This document shows positions 47,120 to 55,489 of a DNA stretch of 64,000 nucleotides, one piece after another. The DNA is from Ruegeria atlantica. Its GTDB lineage: Bacteria > Pseudomonadota > Alphaproteobacteria > Rhodobacterales > Rhodobacteraceae. The notes under the pieces are model-generated. The model ran no database searches and was not told where the DNA came from. It saw only the letters and a program-made list of their open reading frames with translations. The DNA is taken from positions 434,001 to 498,000 of the forward strand of contig NZ_WQCG01000001.1 in assembly GCF_013032505.1 (NCBI RefSeq). Reading direction: 5' to 3'. Position numbers and translations under genes: made by a program. Position 1 is the first letter of the stretch; every line of letters starts with the position of its first letter.

Positions 47120-48039
47120 CAAATGGCTCCTTTACCGAAACTGTGAATTTCGCCGCGTTCGGCGTCACCGAGATACAGCCCGAAAACGCCCTCGCGGGCT
47201 TCAAGGGCGTAGCGGGTCATCATGTGGTGCAAGCTGTTACTGGCGTAAGTCAGATCGGTTAGATCACCGATATCTACCCATTCGGCATTTTCTATCGGGG
47301 TGTTCTGAGCACAAGACGCCAGAAAGAACGTGTATTGAAGGTTCGTTTCCGCATCGTTGAACGACGAATAGACCTGTTCAATCTGCGCCTGAATACCACG
47401 ACCGGAAAGGCCTTGTGCCAACCTGTTGCGTTGCCCTCCGGGTTCTGCACCGGCGATTTGAACCGGGCGAAACGCGCCGTCGTGGCGCTCCAGAAGAACC
47501 TTTTCATTCGCCGCAACGATCGCTCCGCAGATCGTTGGCACCCGGGCGTCCATCTCACGCTCAAGTCCAAGACTGAAATACGATCCGTTCACATACCCCA
47601 GACCGTTACCACCGATATGGTTGAACTCTTTGACGCGGCCAATCAGAACCGTATGGTCGCCGGTAGGCAGCGCCTGATGCGTTTCGCAGCTGAATTGCGC
47701 CAGCGCCCCGTCGATCAGCGGCAACCCATTTGGGCCGTCGCGATGCGTCACCCGACCAAATCGGTCGCCCTTGAAGCTTGCGAAGGTGTTGGAAATATCC
47801 TGCTGACCATCCGCCAGAACATTCACCGCAAAATGCGAGCATTCGGCAAAGATATCGTGGCTGGAAAGAAACTTGCCGGGGCAGACCAACAGCAAAGGCG
47901 GATCAAGCGACACGGATGTGAAGGAATTCGCTGTGAACCCAAAGGGCGTACCAGAGGTATCGCGGGTCGTCACAACCGTCACTCCGGTCATGAAATTGCC
48001 GAACGCGTCACGCAAGGCACGAGTGTCAATCCGGGTCAT
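47119..48039 (-). CDS. Flavin reductase with a C-terminal degenerate Nudix-like domain
   Basis: 306 residues. The first 160 are a flavin reductase (FMN-binding split barrel): TGVTVVTTRDTSGTPFGFTA, SFTSVSLDPPLLLVCPGKFL, AVNVLADGQQDISNTFA. The remaining 145 (ICGAIVAANEKVLLERHDG, RLAQGLSGRGIQAQIEQVYS, YTFFLASC) have the layout of a Nudix fold, but the catalytic REx2EExG is replaced by QGLSGRG. The usual reductase is about 170 residues. It should supply reduced flavin to the coupled LLM monooxygenase. ATG 48039 overlaps the upstream hydrolase stop (ATGA). Confidence 0.85.
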   Translation of the reverse strand: MTRIDTRALRDAFGNFMTGVTVVTTRDTSGTPFGFTANSFTSVSLDPPLLLVCPGKFLSSHDIFAECSHFAVNVLADGQQDISNTFASFKGDRFGRVTHRDGPNGLPLIDGALAQFSCETHQALPTGDHTVLIGRVKEFNHIGGNGLGYVNGSYFSLGLEREMDARVPTICGAIVAANEKVLLERHDGAFRPVQIAGAEPGGQRNRLAQGLSGRGIQAQIEQVYSSFNDAETNLQYTFFLASCAQNTPIENAEWVDIGDLTDLTYASNSLHHMMTRYALEAREGVFGLYLGDAERGEIHSFGKGAI

Positions 48040-48815
48040 GGCAGGCACCTCCGCACGAACTCAAGCAGCTTGGAGTTAACGTCAGCCGGATGCGTCATGG
48101 GCATCATATGGGCGGCTTCAGGAACGATCTCGACCTGCCCGTTTGACACCTGTTGCGCCATGCCACGTGACATGTCCGGCGTGGAATTCGGCTCATCTGC
48201 GCCCGTCATAAACAACGCAGGGCATTCGATTTTCGCCAGTTGCGCGTCTGTCAGCCCATCGCTTTCGGCAAAAACTGTATAGGCTGCCTTGTAAGCACCC
48301 GGATTGACCTCTGTCAGCCATCGCGAACAGGCCTTGCGCTCATCGGTTGCTTGATCGCCAAACCAACGTTGCAGAGTCCCGGAAGGGTCATTCACGGACC
48401 ATGCATCCAACGCAGCCGCACGCGACTGAATTGCAGCGCGCGCTTCCGGGGATCTGCGGTAGATCGCGTTCAGCGCGGCCACGCCCATCACTTGATCATG
48501 ACGTGACGCTGCAATGTCCAAAGCGATCAATGCACCCATCGAGTGTCCAACCAGCACGGCAGGTTCAGTCAACAGGGCCGCAATCGGATCAGCGTACCCT
48601 TTCAATCCAATGGGGCGGTTGAACAGGGTTTCCCCGTGGCCGGGCATGTCCGGACACAGAACCCGGTACCCGGCGGCGGAGAGTGCATCGATTTGCGCGC
48701 CCCAGGCTTCCGCCCTTAGCCCAACGCCGTGGAGCAGAACCACGAGAGGCCCCTCTGCGACGTCAATGGCTGAAAGCCCGCCGATGTCAGACCGAGGCCG
48801 GATTGTCCACGTCAT
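48036..48815 (-). CDS. Alpha/beta hydrolase
   Basis: 259 residues. Oxyanion loop VVLLHGVGLRAEAWGAQ, nucleophile elbow VLVGHSMGALIAL (Ser) and catalytic His in PEAAHMMPMTHP; Asp probably in TGADEPNS. It resembles RutD and C-C or enol-lactone hydrolases in size. It overlaps DUF1185 by 29 bases and the flavin reductase by four, so it is tightly coupled within the operon. Confidence 0.87.
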   Translation of the reverse strand: MTWTIRPRSDIGGLSAIDVAEGPLVVLLHGVGLRAEAWGAQIDALSAAGYRVLCPDMPGHGETLFNRPIGLKGYADPIAALLTEPAVLVGHSMGALIALDIAASRHDQVMGVAALNAIYRRSPEARAAIQSRAAALDAWSVNDPSGTLQRWFGDQATDERKACSRWLTEVNPGAYKAAYTVFAESDGLTDAQLAKIECPALFMTGADEPNSTPDMSRGMAQQVSNGQVEIVPEAAHMMPMTHPADVNSKLLEFVRRCLP

Positions 48816-49386
48816 GGCCCAGATCCTTCAAATCCTGATAACGATCTCCGATGCGATGATGCGGACGGCCCGAGGTCGCGCCGCCCAGAACCACGACAAT
48901 CTCATCTGCGCGGGGTGCGTCGGGAATCGCAAATTGCAGCGTCAGGTAATGCGACCGGCGGCCCGCATCGTTCTTGTCCATCAACGGCACCATGATTGGT
49001 GTGTTCGCTGGACCCCTGGTATTTGTGAACGACAGGTAGGATTTAGCGCCAACTGCTTGCCGGAAGATATTTCCGAAATGCAACGTGTGGATCAGGCCTG
49101 AGGCATGTTCGACCTCTCCGTCCAGTCCTACGACAGCCGCCTTACCATAGGCTTCTATCGCCTCACCACTTCCGGCAAGTGCGATCATCCTGTCGGTCAG
49201 TTCCTGACCCAGGATCGGGCCATAGGCCAGAATTTCGGGCCGCAGGTCCTCGACATAGCGCCCCGCCCAAGGGTTGGTCACAACCGCCGCCACGGCGAAT
49301 GTTCGCCACGGCCGGTCGGCTTTGCGAAACCCTTCGACCAGCACTTCTTCGTCAAAGGTCACTATTTTTCGAATTTCCGGCTGCAC
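48787..49386 (-). CDS. DUF1185 ('amino acid synthesis') family protein
   Basis: 199 residues, read from GTG 49386 after TTGGGGGATATC. Landmarks RKIVTFDEEVLVEGFRKADR, AAVVTNPWAGRYVEDL, GKAAVVGLDGEVEHASGLIH and KSYLSFTNTRGPANTPIMVP are those of the DUF1185/AA_synth family, whose reaction is not known to me. The family name comes from an old annotation and is not evidence of amino acid synthesis. It is the first gene of the six-gene operon and faces the LysR gene across 107 bp. Confidence 0.82.
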   Translation of the reverse strand: MQPEIRKIVTFDEEVLVEGFRKADRPWRTFAVAAVVTNPWAGRYVEDLRPEILAYGPILGQELTDRMIALAGSGEAIEAYGKAAVVGLDGEVEHASGLIHTLHFGNIFRQAVGAKSYLSFTNTRGPANTPIMVPLMDKNDAGRRSHYLTLQFAIPDAPRADEIVVVLGGATSGRPHHRIGDRYQDLKDLGHDVDNPASV

Positions 49387-49493
49387 GATATCCCCCAATC
49401 TTGAGTATGGAAAATATCTTTGATCGGCCGGCACTTTGACAAACGAAAGAAGTTGGGTCTTAGGTATTAACAAAACTACTAGGTCGGTTACAC
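49387..49493. promoter_or_regulatory. Divergent promoter region between the DUF1185 operon and its LysR gene
   Basis: 107 bp with two outward-facing starts, the usual setting for a LysR regulator and its target. I see AT-rich tracts (GAAAATATCTTTGATC, TAGGTATTAACAAAAC) but no convincing T-N11-A dyad. Confidence 0.5.
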
Positions 49494-50357
49494 ATGCCCA
49501 AAACGCTACCACCGCTTACATGGTTCAGGTCCTTCGAGGCTGCGGCTCGAAGGCTAAGTTCAACCGCGGCGGCAGATGAAATCGGATTGACCCAATCTGC
49601 GGTGAGCCAGCAAATCAGATCGCTGGAGTCGCGGCTTGGTGTCGTGCTGTTTCATCGGCATCCGCGCGGCCTTTCCCTGACGGATGAAGGGCGAAAACTG
49701 TTGCCGCAAGTCGAAGCCGCGTTGCAGATGTTGCAATCTGCGGCGTCTCCGTACTTGGCAGAAGAACGCGCCAGGCACGTCACAGTTGCTGCATCGATCA
49801 GTATCATCGAATGGTTGATTTCCCCGGCCCTGCCCCAGTTCCGGGACCAAAATCCAGATACGTCCGTTCGCTTTGTCAGCACAATCTGGCCCGATGAATA
49901 CTCGGCCCTACGTGCCGATGTTGAAATCCGGTTCGGGTCGGCAAAACAGGTCGGGCGGGATGCCAAGCCATTAAAACCAAATGACCTGATCGCGGTAAAG
50001 GCACCTGGCTTGGCCGGCGATTTCCAGAACTTGCCCCTGATCGAAGCCGTGGGGACGTCGGACAATTGGTCCACCTGGGCAGAAGTCACCGGCCACACCA
50101 TCCATACACCGGCATACTACGTCGATTCCTATGGGCTGGCCTTACAATTGGCTGCCTCTGGGAATGGCGTGGCTCTGGTGAATTCGCTTATTGCTGAACA
50201 TGCCCTGCGAACCGGACAGGTTGAGCGTGTTTATGATGCGACCGCTCTGGCGACCGAAGGCTACTTCCTGGCCATTCAACGCGCATCTCCCGAAGTCGAC
50301 GCATTTGTATCGTGGTTTTCCCAATTGGTTCCTGGTGCTGCGAAAGAAAGGGTCTGA
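49494..50357 (+). CDS. LysR-type transcriptional regulator (GcvA-like)
   Basis: 287 residues. HTH LPPLTWFRSFEAAARRLSST and EIGLTQSAVSQQIRSLESRL are of the GcvA/AmpR subgroup, which starts with PPLxxLRxFExAAR. The effector domain ends with SLIAEHALRTGQ. It is divergent from the six-gene operon and 77 bp upstream of soxB on the same strand, so it may control either or both. Confidence 0.9.
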   Translation: MPKTLPPLTWFRSFEAAARRLSSTAAADEIGLTQSAVSQQIRSLESRLGVVLFHRHPRGLSLTDEGRKLLPQVEAALQMLQSAASPYLAEERARHVTVAASISIIEWLISPALPQFRDQNPDTSVRFVSTIWPDEYSALRADVEIRFGSAKQVGRDAKPLKPNDLIAVKAPGLAGDFQNLPLIEAVGTSDNWSTWAEVTGHTIHTPAYYVDSYGLALQLAASGNGVALVNSLIAEHALRTGQVERVYDATALATEGYFLAIQRASPEVDAFVSWFSQLVPGAAKERV

Positions 50358-50434
50358 TTCAGACATGCCGATGTCGCATCTGAGGATATCACCGTACGGA
50401 AAAATAGTGAATTCTGGAAAAAAAGGTCCGATTC

Positions 50435-51685
50435 ATGCGATATTCCGGCTTTCGAGTCATCAAAGAGGCGCTTACCGGCCACAAAGGGTGGAAACCGGTC
50501 TGGCGCGACCCTGAACCCAAAGACCATTACGACATCATCGTTATTGGTGGCGGCGGTCATGGGCTGGCGACGGCGCACTATCTGTCCAAGGTTTACGGTC
50601 AGCGAAACGTTGCGGTTGTCGAGAAAGGTTGGATCGGCGGCGGCAATGTCGGGCGGAACACGACGATCGTTCGCTCGAACTATATGCTCGACGGGAACGA
50701 GCCGTTTTACGAGTTCTCGATGAAATTGTGGGAAGGGCTAGAACAAGACCTGAACTATAACGCGATGATGAGCCAGCGCGGCATCATCAACCTGTTCCAC
50801 ACGGACGGTCAACGCGATGCTTATATCCGGCGCGGCAACGCCATGATCCTGAACGGCGCTGACGCCGAGCTGCTGGATGCCGAGCATGTGCGCAAGGAAC
50901 ACCCTTACCTGAATTTCGACGACGCGAGGTTTCCAATCAAAGGTGGATTGGTGCAACGACGCGGGGGAACGGCGCGCCATGATGCGGTCGCGTGGGGATT
51001 TGCGCGTTCCGCCGACAGCCACGGTGTGGACATCATCCAGAATTGCGAGGTCACAGGCCTTCGGATCGAAAACGGGAAGTGCCTGGGCATTGAAACGTCA
51101 AAAGGCTTTATCGGAGCGAACAAAGTCGGGTGCGCTGTTGCCGGAAACTCGGGCCGCGTGATGGGCATGGCGGGAATGCGTCTGCCGATCGAAAGTCATG
51201 TATTGCAGGCCTTCGTGTCCGAGGGTCTGAAGCCTGTATTGCCCAGCGTTATCACCTATGGGGCCGGACATTTCTATGTCAGCCAGTCCGACAAAGGCGG
51301 GTTGGTCTTTGGCGGTGATATCGACGGCTATAACACCTACGCCCAACGTGGAAATCTGCCTGTGGTCGAGGATGTCTGCGAAGGCGGCGTCTCGTTGATG
51401 CCAATGATCGGCCGCGCCCGTCTGCTGCGCATGTGGGGTGGTGTTATGGACATGTCGATGGACGGCTCGCCCATTATCGACCGCACACCGGTTGAGGGGC
51501 TCTATTTCAACGGCGGCTGGTGTTATGGCGGATTCAAGGCAACCCCCGCATCGGGCCATTGCTTTGCGCATCTGCTGGCGAAGGACGAACCGCACCCAAC
51601 GGCCACGGCCTATCGACTGGACCGGTTCCGCACGGGTCGGATGATCGACGAAAAAGGCGTGGGCAACCAGCCCAACCTGCACTGA
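50435..51685 (+). CDS. soxB: Sarcosine oxidase beta subunit family protein
   Basis: 416 residues. FAD-binding DIIVIGGGGHGLATAHYL near residue 33. His182 in GGTARHDAVAWGF matches the histidine that carries covalent FMN in heterotetrameric sarcosine oxidases. SMDGSPIIDRTPVEGLYFNG is the C-terminal FAD contact. It is the dehydrogenase subunit that oxidises N-methyl groups of sarcosine or a related amine. First of soxBDAG; ATG follows AAAAGG. Confidence 0.9.
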   Translation: MRYSGFRVIKEALTGHKGWKPVWRDPEPKDHYDIIVIGGGGHGLATAHYLSKVYGQRNVAVVEKGWIGGGNVGRNTTIVRSNYMLDGNEPFYEFSMKLWEGLEQDLNYNAMMSQRGIINLFHTDGQRDAYIRRGNAMILNGADAELLDAEHVRKEHPYLNFDDARFPIKGGLVQRRGGTARHDAVAWGFARSADSHGVDIIQNCEVTGLRIENGKCLGIETSKGFIGANKVGCAVAGNSGRVMGMAGMRLPIESHVLQAFVSEGLKPVLPSVITYGAGHFYVSQSDKGGLVFGGDIDGYNTYAQRGNLPVVEDVCEGGVSLMPMIGRARLLRMWGGVMDMSMDGSPIIDRTPVEGLYFNGGWCYGGFKATPASGHCFAHLLAKDEPHPTATAYRLDRFRTGRMIDEKGVGNQPNLH

Positions 51686-51698
51686 GGGGAGCAGCAGA

Positions 51699-51986
51699 AT
51701 GATTATCAATCACCCCCTTCTGGGCCCGCGCGACGCATCAGAGTTCACCTATCTGGGTGACGCATCTTTGATTAACCGCCCGGATTGGCAGGCCGATAAC
51801 GCGGCCGAAGCGTTCTATGAGTACGGCTATGTGCGCGACAACCCCGCAGGCAAGCATCAGGAGTTGTGGTTTCACGAGGCTGGCGACCGATCCTGGCTGG
51901 TCGTGACCCGTGACACCACCACACATGAGATTTCCAAGGTAGAACTGGCCCGCGACGTGGCCCGCGCGCGGGGGAGATCCAAATGA
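51699..51986 (+). CDS. soxD: Sarcosine oxidase delta subunit family protein lacking the zinc-site cysteines
   Basis: 95 residues. GPRDASEFTYLGDA and YGYVRDNPAGKHQELWFHEAG follow the SoxD pattern, but classical SoxD begins with CPHCGPRD-like sequence and has another Cys after the His of WRHAAGC. Here these are HPLLGPRD and WFHEAGDR: all three Cys are gone, and the protein contains none, so the structural zinc found in the Corynebacterium and Stenotrophomonas enzymes probably cannot bind. The gene is intact and starts after GAGGGGAGCAG. Confidence 0.87.
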   Translation: MIINHPLLGPRDASEFTYLGDASLINRPDWQADNAAEAFYEYGYVRDNPAGKHQELWFHEAGDRSWLVVTRDTTTHEISKVELARDVARARGRSK

Positions 51987-54928
51987 CCCAGAACAACAGG
52001 CTGAGCGGTGGCCAGATCGACCGCAACACCACAGTGAACTTCCGGTTCGACAACCGCAGCTATACCGCTCATCCCGGCGATACTCTGGCCTCGGCCCTTT
52101 TGGCCAATGATGTGCGGCTTATCGGGCGCTCTTTCAAATACCATCGCCCGCGCGGCTTGCTGACTGCCGGATCCGAGGAACCAAACGGTATTGTTGAGCT
52201 GCGTGCAGGCAACCGACAGGAACCCAATACGCGCGCCACCACGATCGAGATGTTTGACGGGCTTGAAGCGCAATCGCAGAATTGTTGGCCAAGCCTGAAA
52301 TTCGACGCTTTGGGCGTGAACGATCTGTTTTCGAACTTCTTGTCCGCCGGGTTCTACTACAAGACATTCATGTGGCCGGCAGCTTTTTGGGAAAAAGTCT
52401 ATGAGCCGATCATTCGCCGCGCCGCTGGCCTTGGATCGCTCTCAATGGAGGCCGACCCCGACGAATACGACAAGGGGTTCCGCCATTGTGATCTGCTGAT
52501 CATTGGTGCGGGCCCATCAGGCTTGATGGCGGCCCTGACAGCGGGGCGCGCGGGTGCAGACGTTATCCTGGCAGATGAAGACTTTCGGTTCGGCGGACGT
52601 TTGAACAGCGAGTCGTTCTCGGTCGACGATCAAAGCGCCAGCGACTGGGCCGCGCAGGCTGTCGCGGAACTGTCGAGTATGCCCAATGTCCGCTTGATGA
52701 CTAGAACAACCGTCATCGGCGCGTTCGATCATGGCATCTACGGTGCTGTTGAACGGACCGGGGATCACGTGGCCACCCTGCCCGCCGGTAAGCCGCGCCA
52801 GATCCTGTGGCGTATCTACACCAAGAAGGCTTTGCTGTGTGCTGGCGCGACCGAGCGGCCGATTGCGTTCGAAAACAACGACCGCCCCGGCATAATGATG
52901 GCCAGCGCCTTACGGACTTACGCCAACCGGTTTGCGGTGACGGCCTCTCAGCGCGTGGCGATCTTCACCAACAATGACGATGGTCATCGCACCGCCGCCG
53001 ACTTGCATGCCAAGGGCGTTCACATTTGCGCCGTTGTCGATGTGCGTGAAGATGCTCCGGTCAACTATGACTACGAAGTCTTGCGCGGCGCACAGGTTGT
53101 AAACACCAAGGGGCGCCTTGGCCTGACCTTTGTCGAAGTTGCCCTGCCCGACGGCTCGACCCGCACGCTGGAATGCGGCGCGCTGGGCGTTTCGGGTGGA
53201 TGGAACCCGAATGTGCACCTGACCTGCCATCAGCGCGGTCGTCCGGTCTGGAACGACGATCTGGCCGCCTTTGTGCCCGGTTCAAATCTGCCCGTCGGAT
53301 TGACTGTCGCGGGTGCAGCGAACGGGGTGATGTCTACGCAAGGTGCATTGCAATCAGGGATGGATGGCGCTGTCGAAGCGATGGAACTGTCCGGCAAACT
53401 GCCCGACCTGCCCGAAGCCGAAGATGCCGCGGTTTCGCAGAAACCTTTCTGGTACGTCGAAGGATGCAAACGTGCGTGGCTGGACCAGCAGAATGACGTG
53501 ACCGTCAAAGACGTCAAGCTCAGCTATCAAGAGGGGTTCCGCTCGGTAGAGCACCTCAAGCGTTATACCACACTGGGCATGGCGACCGATCAGGGCAAGA
53601 CCTCGAATATCAGCGCCTTGGCGATCATGGCCGAAGTCGCCGGAAAGTCGATCCCCGAAACGGGCACGACAATTTTCCGCCCACCCTACACACCGGTTCC
53701 CATCAGCACCTTCGCCGGCCGGATGAAGGGGCAAGAGTTTCACCCCACCCGCCTGACACCTTCACACTACTGGGCCAAGGAACGGGGCGCTGTGTTTGTT
53801 GAGGTCGGCAACTGGCTGCGCGCGCAGTGGTTCCCCCTGCCCAGCGAAACTCATTGGCGTGAATCGGTGGATCGCGAAGTCCGCCAAACCCGCGCGTCGG
53901 TTGGTGTTTGCGACTGTACGACACTGGGCAAGATAGACGTGCAGGGCACGGACGCAGCTGCATTTCTGAACCGCGTCTACGCCAACGGTTTCGCCAAGCT
54001 GGCTGTCGGTAAGACCCGTTACGGTTTGATGCTGCGTGAAGACGGCATGGCTATGGATGACGGCACGGCCGCGCGTCTGGCCGAGGATCATTTTGTTGTT
54101 ACAACCACCACTGCGAATGCCGTAAGTGTCTATCGCCACATGGAATTTGTGCGCCAATGCTTGTTCCCCGACATGGACGTGCAGTTGATCTCAACCACCG
54201 AATCCTGGGCGCAGTATGCGGTTGCCGGTCCAAACTCGCGTAAACTGCTGCAAAAGATTGTCGATCCGGAATTCGATATCTCGAACGAGGCATTCCCGTT
54301 CATGGGCTGTGGCAATATCACAGTCTGCGGCGGGCTTCGCGCTCGGCTGTTCCGAATCTCGTTCTCGGGCGAGCTGGCGTTCGAAATAGCTGTGCCGTCG
54401 CGCTATGGCGATGCCCTGATGCGACGTTTGATGACCGAAGGCGAAGAGTTCGGCGTTGTCCCCTATGGCACAGAGGCGTTGGGCGTCATGCGGATCGAAA
54501 AGGGTCACGCGGCGGGTAACGAGCTGAACGGAACCACAACGGCATTGAACCTTGGAATGGGTAAGATGGTGTCAAAAAAGAAAGACAGCATCGGCTCGAT
54601 CCTATCTGAGCGTGAGGCTTTGGTTGAACCCGACGTCCTGCGTATGGTCGGGATCAAGCCAGTATCATCCGAAGAGAAAATCACCGCTGGAGGCCATCTG
54701 ATGAATAGCACCGGACCGGTGGATGCCGCCCACGATCAGGGCTATGTCACTTCGGCTGCGTATTCGCCCATATTGAACAGCAGTATCGGGCTGGGCTTTT
54801 TGAAGGACGGCGCAAACCGAATGGGCGAAAAAATGCGCCTTGTATCCCCGTTGACCGATCTGACCGTCGAGGTCGAAATTGTGTCGGCCCATTTCGTTGA
54901 CCCCGAAGGAGATCGTCTGCGTGCATGA
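51983..54928 (+). CDS. soxA: Sarcosine oxidase alpha subunit family protein
   Basis: 981 residues: an N-terminal 2Fe-2S-ferredoxin-like fold without cluster cysteines (residues 15-95), an NAD-binding Rossmann domain (LLIIGAGPSGLMAALTAGRA at 171-190), and a C-terminal aminomethyltransferase (GcvT) domain from about 600 that binds tetrahydrofolate and captures the methyl group as methylene-THF. Length agrees with the family (about 965-1000). ATG overlaps the soxD stop by four bases. Confidence 0.93.
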   Translation: MTQNNRLSGGQIDRNTTVNFRFDNRSYTAHPGDTLASALLANDVRLIGRSFKYHRPRGLLTAGSEEPNGIVELRAGNRQEPNTRATTIEMFDGLEAQSQNCWPSLKFDALGVNDLFSNFLSAGFYYKTFMWPAAFWEKVYEPIIRRAAGLGSLSMEADPDEYDKGFRHCDLLIIGAGPSGLMAALTAGRAGADVILADEDFRFGGRLNSESFSVDDQSASDWAAQAVAELSSMPNVRLMTRTTVIGAFDHGIYGAVERTGDHVATLPAGKPRQILWRIYTKKALLCAGATERPIAFENNDRPGIMMASALRTYANRFAVTASQRVAIFTNNDDGHRTAADLHAKGVHICAVVDVREDAPVNYDYEVLRGAQVVNTKGRLGLTFVEVALPDGSTRTLECGALGVSGGWNPNVHLTCHQRGRPVWNDDLAAFVPGSNLPVGLTVAGAANGVMSTQGALQSGMDGAVEAMELSGKLPDLPEAEDAAVSQKPFWYVEGCKRAWLDQQNDVTVKDVKLSYQEGFRSVEHLKRYTTLGMATDQGKTSNISALAIMAEVAGKSIPETGTTIFRPPYTPVPISTFAGRMKGQEFHPTRLTPSHYWAKERGAVFVEVGNWLRAQWFPLPSETHWRESVDREVRQTRASVGVCDCTTLGKIDVQGTDAAAFLNRVYANGFAKLAVGKTRYGLMLREDGMAMDDGTAARLAEDHFVVTTTTANAVSVYRHMEFVRQCLFPDMDVQLISTTESWAQYAVAGPNSRKLLQKIVDPEFDISNEAFPFMGCGNITVCGGLRARLFRISFSGELAFEIAVPSRYGDALMRRLMTEGEEFGVVPYGTEALGVMRIEKGHAAGNELNGTTTALNLGMGKMVSKKKDSIGSILSEREALVEPDVLRMVGIKPVSSEEKITAGGHLMNSTGPVDAAHDQGYVTSAAYSPILNSSIGLGFLKDGANRMGEKMRLVSPLTDLTVEVEIVSAHFVDPEGDRLRA

Positions 54929-55481
54929 TCTAGTTGCAATAACCGCATTGGGCGGGGTTGAGCCGCGTGTTGACACAATAGGCGGGGTTACGTGTACGGA
55001 AGTTCCCGGCGTCGCGCTGGCATCAGTCGCCGCGCGTATCGGACAGGAAACCAAGGCCACTAAAGCATTGGCCAAATTGATCGGCGTACCTGCACCCGGT
55101 ATCGGTCAACATGCCGGGGATCCAGTTACAGCCTTTTGGGCAGGCCCTGATCAATGGATGATCGAAGCACCTTTCGATACGCACGAGGACCTCGCAGATC
55201 AGGTGAAACCCGCTTTGGGCGATGCCGCGTCAGTAACGGAACAAACAGACGGGTGGACGCGGTTTGATCTGAGCGGCGATCAAATCCCGGCTGTGCTAGA
55301 GCTGTTGTGCACGCTCGACTTACGCAAGATCGAAACGGGCAGCGTCGGCAGATGCTCAATCCATCACATCGGTTGCTTTGTTCTATGCCGGTCGCCCGAT
55401 GAATACAGCATCTATGGCCCTCGTTCGTCCGCCGGATCCCTGCATCATGCTATTATCTCGGCCCTGCGGTCGGCGCTGTAA
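54921..55481 (+). CDS. soxG: Sarcosine oxidase gamma subunit family protein
   Basis: 186 residues from GTG 54921, which overlaps the end of soxA by eight bases and follows AAGGAG. GDPVTAFWAGPDQWMIEAP and TDGWTRFDLSGDQIPAVLEL are typical of SoxG, a small GcvT/YgfZ-fold subunit that packs on SoxA. Last gene of the operon, ending nine bases from the convergent GlxA-type regulator. Confidence 0.87.
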   Translation: MHDLVAITALGGVEPRVDTIGGVTCTEVPGVALASVAARIGQETKATKALAKLIGVPAPGIGQHAGDPVTAFWAGPDQWMIEAPFDTHEDLADQVKPALGDAASVTEQTDGWTRFDLSGDQIPAVLELLCTLDLRKIETGSVGRCSIHHIGCFVLCRSPDEYSIYGPRSSAGSLHHAIISALRSAL

Positions 55482-55489
55482 GGCGGCCC

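Noticed and set aside
43682..49386. Uracil Rut pathway
   Set aside because: The LLM protein does not look like RutA and rutB, rutC, rutE and rutG are missing; DUF1185 and DUF1989 are not Rut components.
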